DNA from: Clostridiaceae bacterium | Lineage (GTDB): Bacteria > Bacillota > Clostridia > Oscillospirales > Acutalibacteraceae | Assembly (NCBI GenBank): GCA_016292575.1 | Contig: JAEDIH010000087.1 | Span: forward strand, 1 to 7,493 | Reading direction: 5' to 3' | Length of the DNA stretch: 7,493 nucleotides | In this document: piece by piece, positions 1-5,668 of the stretch | Layout of the letters: each line of letters opens with the position of its first letter | Numbering within the stretch: position 1 is the first letter of the stretch | The notes under the pieces: generated by a model | The model's input: only the letters and a program-made list of their open reading frames with translations | What the model was told of the DNA's origin: nothing | Databases searched by the model: none | Position numbers and translations under genes: made by a program

Positions 1-5
1 TGGTC

Positions 6-191
6 ATGGCAGTACCAAAGAGAAGAGTATCAAAGGCAAGAAGAGACAAGAGACGCTCAAACGTTTGGAAGCTTGACGCTCCGACGCTTGTCAGATGCAA
101 ACAGTGCGGTGAATATACAGTACCGCATAAGGTATGCGGCAGCTGCGGTTATTATAAGGGCAAGCTCGTTGTTGCTAAAGATGAGGACTAA
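6..191 (+). CDS. rpmF: 50S ribosomal protein L32
   Basis: This is a small structural protein of the large ribosomal subunit. The 61-residue product has the usual L32 length and layout: a very basic N-terminus starting MAVPKRRVSKARRDKRRSN, then a zinc-ribbon half with two CxxC pairs (C31/C34 and C44/C47). Keeping all four cysteines marks it as the zinc-binding form, not the cysteine-free form that some bacteria use under zinc limitation. The ATG at 6 matches the conserved MAVPKR start; only five bases precede it in the window, so its ribosome binding site cannot be judged. A terminator follows 15 bases after the stop, so it is the last gene of an operon entering from the left. In many Bacillota that operon contains a yceD/DUF177 gene before rpmF, but this cannot be seen here. 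Confidence 0.97.
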   Translation: MAVPKRRVSKARRDKRRSNVWKLDAPTLVRCKQCGEYTVPHKVCGSCGYYKGKLVVAKDED

Positions 192-206
192 GCTTTTGAA
201 CTTATG

Positions 207-246
207 AAAGGCAGAGAAGCAGCGTTTTGCTTCCTCTGCCTTTTTC
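207..246 (+). terminator. Intrinsic terminator after rpmF
   Basis: The left arm AAAGGCAGAGAAGCA (207-221) pairs with TGCTT-C-CTCTGCCTTT (228-243), giving a stem of about 15 bp with a single bulged C at 233 and a six-base loop (GCGTTT). A run of five T followed by C and three more T starts at 241. The strong GC-containing stem plus T-tract just after the rpmF stop is a typical rho-independent terminator. Confidence 0.9.
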
Positions 247-277
247 TTTGATTGCAATGCTTGCAATCAAAGAAAAA
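241..277. repeat. Perfect 17-bp palindrome with 3-base loop
   Basis: TTTTTCTTTGATTGCAA (241-257) is followed by TGC and then its exact reverse complement (261-277). Its left arm starts inside the T-tract of the rpmF terminator, so the two hairpins share bases 241-245 and cannot both be fully formed. Being symmetrical, it gives the same stem on either strand, but no T-rich tail follows directly on the + strand. It could be a backup terminator, an RNA 3'-end stabiliser, or one edge of the repeat-rich element to its right. The function is unknown. Confidence 0.85.
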
Positions 278-279
278 TT

Positions 280-314
280 TATTATCTATTATCTCTTATC
301 TATTATCTCTTATC
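280..314. repeat. Left heptanucleotide array (five TATTATC-type units)
   Basis: There are five consecutive 7-base units with no spacer: TATTATC (280-286), TATTATC (287-293), TCTTATC (294-300), TATTATC (301-307) and TCTTATC (308-314). The last four also read as a 14-bp unit repeated twice (287-300 and 301-314). The units are the reverse complement of those in the right array at 512-546. An 18-bp perfect inverted match, ATTTATTATCTATTATCT, links 277-294 to 511-528. Confidence 0.9.
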
Positions 315-511
315 TAAATTCATTAAACCACTGCGTGTTTTAATTGGTTTTGATTAAAATATTGATTTTGTATGACGGTTTTCAGCAGATACAAAACAAA
401 CGGATAAGCATTGCGAGCCGCTTCAAAAATAATTCTTTTTTTCGTGGAAATTGTTCGTGATTAAACCGTACCTTTTGCTCAGGCGGCAAACAAGATGTAA
501 TTTCTACGTCA
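315..511. other. AT-rich spacer between opposed heptad arrays, no gene seen
   Basis: I see no credible coding region here; the minus-strand frame that crosses it continues into the DUF512 gene and has no recognisable protein. Two simple inverted repeats are visible: TTTTAAT/ATTAAAA (338-344 and 353-359) and TTTTGTAT/ATACAAAA (366-373 and 389-396, with a 15-base loop). A promoter for the downstream DUF512-der unit probably lies in this region or at its right edge. The best candidate I can find, TTGCTC (475-480) with a 17-base gap to TAATTT (498-503), is weak and should not be relied on. Confidence 0.5.
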
Positions 512-546
512 GATAATAGATAATAAATAATAGATAATAGATAATA
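512..546. repeat. Right heptanucleotide array (five GATAATA-type units)
   Basis: There are five consecutive 7-base units: GATAATA (512-518), GATAATA (519-525), AATAATA (526-532), GATAATA (533-539) and GATAATA (540-546). A degenerate GATATTT follows at 547-553. They are the inverse of the left array units at 280-314, and the copy number is the same on both sides. The array ends 12 bases before the GGAGG of the next gene, so on the RNA it would sit in the 5' leader of the DUF512-der transcript if transcription starts upstream of it. Confidence 0.9.
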
Positions 547-571
547 GATATTTTCATCGGAGGAAAAAACA

Positions 572-1879
572 ATGTCTGTTCTTGTCAGCGGTGTTTTAAA
601 AAAGTCAATAGCCGACAAAAAAGGCATTAAGCCCGGCGATGTTCTGGTTTCCGTCAATTCCCATGAGATCAACGATGTTCTGGATTATCGCTTTTATATC
701 AAGGAGAAAAAGCTCACCCTTGCCCTCGTCTCAAACGGAAAGGCAAAAAAGGTTCATCTTCGTAAAGATGAAGATGATGACCTCGGGCTTGAATTTGATT
801 CCTATCTGATGGACAGGCAGCACCGCTGCACCAACCGCTGCATTTTCTGCTTTGTTGACCAGATGCCGCCCGGTATGCGTGAAACTCTCTATTTCAAAGA
901 CGATGATTCAAGAATGTCCTTCCTTTTCGGCAGCTATGTAACGCTCACGAACCTTACCGAGCATGATGTTTCGCGCCTTATTGAAATGCACATAAGCCCC
1001 GTCAATGTCTCCGTTCATACCATGAACCCCGAGCTGCGTGTTAAGATGATGAAAAACAAGCACGCAGGCGAGTGCCTTTCAATCCTCAAACGCCTTGCCG
1101 ATTCGGGCATCAAGCTCAACACTCAGCTTGTTCTCTGCCCCGGAATCAACGACGGAAAGGAACTTGAATATAGCCTCTCTGAGCTTGAAAAGCTGCTTCC
1201 CTCAATTCAGAGCATTGCCGCCGTACCCGTGGGTCTGACAAAGTTCCGCGAAAATCTTCCGGCTCTTCGCACTTACACGCCACAAGAGGCGCGGGAAACT
1301 ATTGAAATTGTTGATTCATTCGGAAAAAGATGTCTTGAAAAGTACGGCGTCCGCCTTGCATTTTGTGCCGATGAGTTTTATCTCATTGCGGGTATGCCGA
1401 TACCTCATGAGGAATACTATGAGGACTACCCTCAGCTTGAAAACGGCGTGGGTCTTTGGAGGAATCTTGAAGCAGAGTTTTCCTCTGCGCTCGCTGAAAG
1501 CAGCTTTGAAAAGGATATTGAGCGGCGCGTTTCGATTGCAACGGGCGTTGCCGCTTACCCCTTGATTGAGCGCTTATGCAGGCTTGTAAGCGAAAAATAT
1601 CCGCTTGTTAAAGCCGACGTTTTTGAAATTAAGAACGACTTTTTCGGTCGCAGTGTAACCGTTGCAGGTCTTGTTACCGGAAAGGATCTCATCTCTCAGC
1701 TTAAAGATAAGCCGCACGCGGAAACGCTCATCATTCCGTCCGTTATGCTCAGGAGCGAGGGCGACGTTTTCCTTGACGATGTTTCGCTTGAGGACGTTGA
1801 AAAGGCGCTTTCGGTTTCCGTCCGCGTTACCGACGCAAACAGCGGCTTTGAGCTTCTTGAAAATATACTTGAAAAATGA
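572..1879 (+). CDS. PDZ/radical SAM/DUF512 family protein
   Basis: This is a predicted cytoplasmic iron-sulphur protein of the DUF512 family, whose reaction is not established. The 435 residues show three parts: an N-terminal PDZ-like domain (about 1-65, with GIKPGDVLVSVNS at 18-30), a radical SAM-type segment with the cluster motif CTNRCIFC (C86, C90, C93, spacing CX3CX2C), and a C-terminal DUF512 region with family-typical strings such as AVPVGLTKFRE (217-227), ADEFY (266-270), ENGVGLWR (290-297) and DFFGRSVTVAGL (356-367). The CX3CX2C motif suggests a [4Fe-4S] cluster binding S-adenosylmethionine; this is inferred from the family. The ATG at 572 is supported by GGAGG at 559-563, eight bases upstream. 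der begins 12 bases after its stop, so the two are surely co-transcribed. No signal peptide or membrane segment is visible. I know of no trustworthy gene name. Confidence 0.9.
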   Translation: MSVLVSGVLKKSIADKKGIKPGDVLVSVNSHEINDVLDYRFYIKEKKLTLALVSNGKAKKVHLRKDEDDDLGLEFDSYLMDRQHRCTNRCIFCFVDQMPPGMRETLYFKDDDSRMSFLFGSYVTLTNLTEHDVSRLIEMHISPVNVSVHTMNPELRVKMMKNKHAGECLSILKRLADSGIKLNTQLVLCPGINDGKELEYSLSELEKLLPSIQSIAAVPVGLTKFRENLPALRTYTPQEARETIEIVDSFGKRCLEKYGVRLAFCADEFYLIAGMPIPHEEYYEDYPQLENGVGLWRNLEAEFSSALAESSFEKDIERRVSIATGVAAYPLIERLCRLVSEKYPLVKADVFEIKNDFFGRSVTVAGLVTGKDLISQLKDKPHAETLIIPSVMLRSEGDVFLDDVSLEDVEKALSVSVRVTDANSGFELLENILEK

Positions 1880-1891
1880 GGAGGAATTGGC

Positions 1892-3211
1892 ATGTCACGA
1901 CCCGTTGTTGCAATAGTCGGTCGCCCGAACACCGGAAAAAGCACGCTTTTCAACAAGCTTGTCGGTCAAAGGCTTTCCATTGTTGACGACACGCCCGGAG
2001 TTACGCGAGACAGGATTTTTGCCGATTGCGAATGGCTTTCGCGGCATTTTCTTTTGGTTGATACCGGCGGAATCGAGCCTTATTCAAACGATGTAATCTT
2101 AAAGCAGATGCGTTTTCAGGCTCAGCTTGCGATTGAAAGCGCCGATGTTATCATTCTTGTTTGCGATGTGCGCTCGGGCGTTGTCGGCGCGGACAGCGAG
2201 GTTGCCTCAATGCTTCAGCGCAGCGGAAAGCCGGTTGTCCTTTGCGTTAACAAATGCGACACAGTCGGCGAGCTTCCCGGCGATTTTTATGAATTTTACA
2301 ACCTCGGTCTCGGCGATCCGATTGCCGTTTCCGCCGTCCACGGACACGGAACGGGCGATTTGCTCGATGCTGTTATTGAATATCTCCCCGAATGCTTTGA
2401 GCAGGAGGAGGAAAACGTAATCAGCGTTGCGGTCATAGGCAAGCCCAATGTTGGCAAATCCTCCCTTGTCAACGCAATTTCGGGCGAGGAGCGCGCCATT
2501 GTTTCCGATATCGCCGGAACAACAAGGGACGCAACGGACACCTTTGTTTCCAATGAATACGGCGATTTTGTGCTTATCGACACCGCCGGAATGAGGCGCA
2601 AAAGCCGCATTGAGGATCAGCTTGAAAAGTACAGCGTAATCCGTGCAAAAATGGCTGTTGAGCGCGCCAATGTCTGCGTTATCATGATTGACGGTACCGA
2701 GGGCTTTACCGAGCAGGACTCAAAGGTTGCCGGTCTTGCGCATGAAATGGGAAAGGCGTGCATTGTTGCGGTCAACAAGTGGGACGCCGTCCAAAAGGAC
2801 GGAAAAACAATGGACTCCTACCGCAAAAAGCTGATGAACGATTTTTCGTTCATGTCCTATGCGCCGATAATCTTCATCTCCGCCAAAACCGGTCAGCGCC
2901 TTGACAGACTTTTTGAGCTTATAAAGTTTGTTGACGAGCAGAACGCAATGCGCATTTCAACCGGAAAGCTCAACGATGTTCTTGCCGCTGCAACGGCAAG
3001 AGTTCAGCCGCCGACAGACAAGGGCAAGCGGCTCAAAATCTACTATATGACTCAGGCTTCAACAAGACCGCCGACCTTCGTCTGCTTTGTTAACAAGTCC
3101 GAGCTGTTCCATTACAGCTATCAGCGCTACATTGAAAACCAGATTCGTGAGGTTTTCGGTCTTGAGGGTACGCCCGTAAGGTTTGTCATCAGGGAAAGGG
3201 ACGGCAAGTAA
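1892..3211 (+). CDS. der: Ribosome-assembly GTPase Der (EngA), tandem G domains
   Basis: This essential GTPase acts in late maturation of the 50S ribosomal subunit. The 439 residues are full length for the family. The first G domain has GRPNTGKS (10-17), GVTRD (36-40), DTGG (57-60) and NKCD (120-123). The second has GKPNVGKS (183-190), GTTRD (209-213), DTAG (230-233) and NKWD (295-298). A KH-like RNA-binding domain follows from about residue 355 to the end (YYMTQASTRPPTFVCFVN at 384-401). The first P-loop has Thr where Val is most usual (GRPNVGKS). The start ATG has AGGAGG at 1879-1884, overlapping the upstream stop codon, seven bases away, so translation is probably coupled. In many Bacillota der is followed by plsY; here a promoter and a cobalamin riboswitch follow instead, with no terminator between. 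Confidence 0.97.
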   Translation: MSRPVVAIVGRPNTGKSTLFNKLVGQRLSIVDDTPGVTRDRIFADCEWLSRHFLLVDTGGIEPYSNDVILKQMRFQAQLAIESADVIILVCDVRSGVVGADSEVASMLQRSGKPVVLCVNKCDTVGELPGDFYEFYNLGLGDPIAVSAVHGHGTGDLLDAVIEYLPECFEQEEENVISVAVIGKPNVGKSSLVNAISGEERAIVSDIAGTTRDATDTFVSNEYGDFVLIDTAGMRRKSRIEDQLEKYSVIRAKMAVERANVCVIMIDGTEGFTEQDSKVAGLAHEMGKACIVAVNKWDAVQKDGKTMDSYRKKLMNDFSFMSYAPIIFISAKTGQRLDRLFELIKFVDEQNAMRISTGKLNDVLAAATARVQPPTDKGKRLKIYYMTQASTRPPTFVCFVNKSELFHYSYQRYIENQIREVFGLEGTPVRFVIRERDGK

Positions 3212-3220
3212 GCGTTTCTC

Positions 3221-3249
3221 TTGACAAGCTTATTGTTCGGTGATACAAT
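3221..3249 (+). promoter_or_regulatory. SigA-type promoter of the cobalamin operon
   Basis: TTGACA at 3221-3226 is a perfect -35 box. After a 17-base spacer comes TACAAT at 3244-3249, one mismatch from TATAAT. Transcription should start near 3256, just upstream of the riboswitch core. The promoter begins 10 bases after the der stop codon. Confidence 0.85.
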
Positions 3250-3269
3250 AACAAAAACCAATAATAACC

Positions 3270-3400
3270 AGCGTTTGCAGGGAAATACCGGTGAAAGTCC
3301 GGAGCAACCGCCATTGCCGTTATCAGCTTTTTGCTGTCAGTCGGAATGCCTGCCTTCGTGTGTATCAGACTGTTTTCACTTTTGGGCAAGGGGAAAGGTG
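3270..3400 (+). promoter_or_regulatory. Cobalamin (B12) riboswitch aptamer
   Basis: The conserved core of the cobalamin riboswitch class is readable. GCAGG (3277-3281) pairs with CCTGC (3349-3353). GGGAA lies at 3280-3284, and GGTGAAAGTCC at 3290-3300 sits inside a CCGG/CCGG hairpin (3288-3291 with 3299-3302). The GCCACTG-like element reads GCCATTG (3310-3316), CAGC-TTTTT-GCTG forms a small hairpin (3324-3336), and the B12 box reads AGTCGGAATGCCTGCC (3339-3354). Downstream, CACTTTT (3377-3383) pairs with AAAGGTG (3394-3400), with one G-U pair, to make a likely P13 hairpin. Its 10-base loop contains GGCAA (3385-3389), complementary to TTGCC (3314-3318) in the probable L5 loop; this would be the kissing contact typical of the class. 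Whether it prefers adenosyl- or other cobalamins cannot be told by eye. The aptamer edges are approximate. Confidence 0.9.
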
Positions 3401-3420
3401 ACAGGTTGCAGGCTTACTGC

Positions 3421-3453
3421 GCCCTTTTTCCGAGTGAAAAAGGGCTTTATTTT
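3421..3453 (+). terminator. Riboswitch-controlled terminator
   Basis: GCCCTTTTTC (3421-3430) and GAAAAAGGGC (3436-3445) form a perfect 10-bp stem with loop CGAGT, followed by TTTATTTT. It lies between the aptamer and the first gene of the operon. The 5' arm can instead pair with an upstream segment: GGGGAAAGG (3390-3398) matches CCTTTTTCC (3423-3431) over 9 bp including two G-U pairs. That upstream segment is also part of the P13 loop and stem, so P13 formation with bound ligand and the antiterminator exclude each other. The expected outcome is that cobalamin causes termination. Confidence 0.88.
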
Positions 3454-3473
3454 ATGCTTCGAGGTGTTTTGCT

Positions 3474-4796
3474 TTGAAAAAAATTGTTTCGCTTCTGCTT
3501 TGCGTTCTTCTTGTTTTCGGCTCTTTGGCTGCTTCTGCCCTTGCCGTGAGCGAGCCGCGCTCCTTTCTGACCGATTCAAAAACGCCTGTTTCGGCAGGAA
3601 AGCTGAAGTTTTCAAAAAAGCTCGGTGCAGGCTTCGTGAACTCGCCGACAACCCCGGTCGTTGTTGGGAACACCCTGATTGTTGCCGCCGGAAAAAAGCT
3701 TTTCAAGCTTGACGCACAGACCGGCGAGGAAATTAAAAGCGCAAGCCTTGCGGATTCTGTTGGCTTTGCCGTTGCAATGCCGCTTTATGCCGACGGAAAA
3801 ATTTTTGTTCAGCTTGACGGCGGAAAGGTTCAGGCGTTCGATTATAAAACGCTGAAATCGCTCTGGCTTTATACCGACGGGCTCGGCGGTCAGGGGCTTT
3901 CACCTCTCACATATGACGGCGGCTTTGTGTATACCGGCTTCTGGCTGGGTGAAACGCAAAGCGCAAACCTTGTCTGCCTGAGCGCAAAGGACGAAGACCC
4001 GAAAAAGGGAACCGAAAGGAAAAAAGCACGCTGGACCTTTAAAAGAAAGGGCGGCTTTTACATGGCAGGCGCGACAGTAACGGAAAGGTTCGTCCTCGTC
4101 GGCTGCGACGACGGAGAAAAGGAAAGCGGCGGAAATTCACTCATTCTTTCGCTGAACAAAGCAAACGGAAAGCTTGTTTCGTCACTTAAAACAAAGGGCG
4201 ATCTGCGCAGCTCGGTGACTTATGACGGCGAACAGGGAGCCTATTTTATCGCAAGCAAGGCAGGCTTTGTCTATCGCTTCAAAGCTGACGAAAAAAGCGG
4301 AAAGCTGTCCGCGCTTGCAAGCTATAAGGCAGGCGGCAGCGTAACGTCCTCGCCTGCGGTGTACGGCGGCAGGGTGTATTTCGGCTGCCAAAGCTCTGAC
4401 GGCGGAAAATTTGTTGTCCTGAACGCAAAAACAATGAAAAAGGTCTATGACTGCGAAATGCCGGGCTTCCCTCAGTCCGCCGCGCTGATAAGCACGGGCT
4501 ATGACGGCAGGGTGTATATTTACATGACCTATAACCGAAAGCCCGGCGGTATCATAATGTTTGCTGACTCACCCGGGCAGACCGAGGCGAAAAAAACCGA
4601 CCTGTTCACGCTCGCGGATAATTTCAGCCAGTTTTGCATTTCGTCCGTTACCGCCGGAAGCGACGGCACGCTCTATTACAAAAATGATTCGGGCAACATT
4701 TTTGCCGTAACGGAAAGCACGCAGTCGGTTTTTGTAAAGATGATTAATGCCGTACTGCACATCCTTTTGAGGCTTTTTTCGGTGTTTGCGCAATGA
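3474..4796 (+). CDS. Secreted PQQ-like beta-propeller protein, B12 operon
   Basis: This is a predicted exported protein of 440 residues with no established function. Residues 1-24 form a signal peptide (KK, a hydrophobic stretch, then SALA with likely cleavage before V25); there is no convincing lipobox. The mature part is a series of seven to eight short beta repeats of the PQQ-like propeller type, for example PVVVGNTLIVAAGKKLFKLD (61-80), PLYADGKIFVQLDGGKVQAF (103-122), SSPAVYGGRVYFGCQSSDGG (292-311) and a last one at about 391-412. The final 22 residues (about 419-440) are a hydrophobic helix with lysine and arginine spaced through it, which may hold the protein to the membrane. The start is TTG, supported by GAGGTG at 3461-3466, seven bases upstream. 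It is the first gene under the cobalamin riboswitch, and its stop overlaps the EcfT start (ATGA). It may help capture cobalamin outside the membrane; this is inferred from context only, and actual binding of the cofactor PQQ is not implied. Confidence 0.88.
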   Translation: MKKIVSLLLCVLLVFGSLAASALAVSEPRSFLTDSKTPVSAGKLKFSKKLGAGFVNSPTTPVVVGNTLIVAAGKKLFKLDAQTGEEIKSASLADSVGFAVAMPLYADGKIFVQLDGGKVQAFDYKTLKSLWLYTDGLGGQGLSPLTYDGGFVYTGFWLGETQSANLVCLSAKDEDPKKGTERKKARWTFKRKGGFYMAGATVTERFVLVGCDDGEKESGGNSLILSLNKANGKLVSSLKTKGDLRSSVTYDGEQGAYFIASKAGFVYRFKADEKSGKLSALASYKAGGSVTSSPAVYGGRVYFGCQSSDGGKFVVLNAKTMKKVYDCEMPGFPQSAALISTGYDGRVYIYMTYNRKPGGIIMFADSPGQTEAKKTDLFTLADNFSQFCISSVTAGSDGTLYYKNDSGNIFAVTESTQSVFVKMINAVLHILLRLFSVFAQ

Positions 4797-5668
4797 AAAC
4801 GGGAGTCAGAGGTATCCATCCGGTGTCGGCATTCGTCTTTTTTGCCCTTGTTTTTGCCGTCACTCTTTTAACGTGGAATCCTGCCATCTGCGCCGTAAGC
4901 TTTTTTTGTGCGCTTGCGCTCGATATCCGCCTGAGAGGGAAAAAGGCCGCCGCGTCCTTTTTCACACTCATTTTGCCGACTGTTTTGCTCATAACGCTTT
5001 TCAATATGTTCTTTGCCCATTACGGCGTTACGGTGCTGTTTGCGCTCAGAAGCGGAAACAATGTTACGCTTGAGTCCACGGTCTGCGGTCTTGTTTATGG
5101 GGTTCGCACCGCGTGTACGGTGCTTTGGCTGTTTAGCTTTAATGAGATAATGACCGAGGACAAGTTCATCTTTTTGTTCGGCAAACTTTCGCCGCGCCTT
5201 GCGGTCGTTTTTTCAATGGCGCTTCGCTTTATTCCGCTGTTTTCCGAGTCTGCGCGTGAAATTGAAAAAGCGCGCCGCGGAATAGGCATCGACTCAAAAA
5301 ACGGCTCGTTCTTTGACCGCTTCAGAAATTCGGTACATGTTTTTTCAATCCTTGTCACCCGTTCGCTCGAGCACGCCGTTGATACCGCTGCTTCAATGTC
5401 TGCACGCGGCTACTCGTTAAAGGGCAGAACAAACTGTTCCTTTTATCCGCTCAGGGCGATTGATATCATTCTTTCACTGCTCTCTGCTTTTGCGGCGTTT
5501 TCGGTTCTCGTTTTTTCAAAAAGTCTATTTGCCGAGTATAATCCGGTGATAAGTATTGCGCCCTTTTCGGCAAAAGGGGCTTTTGCGTGCGCACTGTTTT
5601 TTGCGGTGTGTGCTTTGCCGCTAATTTTTGATGTTTCGGAGGAGAAGCTATGGTCGATTTCAAACTGA
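4793..5668 (+). CDS. ecfT: ECF transporter transmembrane coupling protein EcfT
   Basis: This is the integral membrane T component of an energy-coupling factor vitamin importer; it links the ATPases to the substrate-binding S protein. The 291 residues hold several hydrophobic spans (about 11-28, 30-46, 54-74, 98-116, 136-151, 223-243 and 261-280). The cytoplasmic coupling region between them carries the two family motifs with Ala-Arg: KARRGIG (159-165) and MSARGYS (202-208), the places where EcfT helices dock on the ATPase dimer. The ATG overlaps the upstream stop by four bases (ATGA) and has only a weak ribosome binding site, so translation is probably coupled to the propeller gene. Its end overlaps the ATPase gene by 19 bases. 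Placement in one operon with its own A and S genes indicates a dedicated (group I) ECF system. Confidence 0.93.
   Translation: MKTGVRGIHPVSAFVFFALVFAVTLLTWNPAICAVSFFCALALDIRLRGKKAAASFFTLILPTVLLITLFNMFFAHYGVTVLFALRSGNNVTLESTVCGLVYGVRTACTVLWLFSFNEIMTEDKFIFLFGKLSPRLAVVFSMALRFIPLFSESAREIEKARRGIGIDSKNGSFFDRFRNSVHVFSILVTRSLEHAVDTAASMSARGYSLKGRTNCSFYPLRAIDIILSLLSAFAAFSVLVFSKSLFAEYNPVISIAPFSAKGAFACALFFAVCALPLIFDVSEEKLWSISN

Noticed and set aside
350..376. TTGATT ... TATGAC as a promoter for the DUF512-der unit
   Set aside because: The spacer is only 15 bases and both boxes are imperfect, in a region so AT-rich that chance matches are expected.
280..546. The heptad arrays as a CRISPR array
   Set aside because: The units are only 7 bases long and directly adjacent, with no spacers between them.
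572..1879. The radical SAM protein as a B12-dependent enzyme linked to the downstream cobalamin operon
   Set aside because: There is no cobalamin-binding domain in it, and the cobalamin operon has its own promoter and control. The neighbourhood alone does not support a functional tie.
3241..3367. TGATAC (3241-3246) pairing with GTATCA (3362-3367) as an outer riboswitch stem
   Set aside because: The left half overlaps the -10 box and lies upstream of the expected transcription start, so it would not be in the RNA made from this promoter.
3474..3545. The propeller protein as a lipoprotein anchored through Cys10
   Set aside because: Cys10 sits in the middle of the hydrophobic signal segment, preceded by LLL and not by a proper lipobox. 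The SALA cleavage site at 21-24 fits a normal signal peptide better.
3221..3712. 163-codon open frame on the + strand covering the promoter and riboswitch
   Set aside because: It overlaps the clear promoter, aptamer and terminator, has no ribosome binding site that fits, and runs into the propeller gene in another frame. Its protein resembles nothing known.
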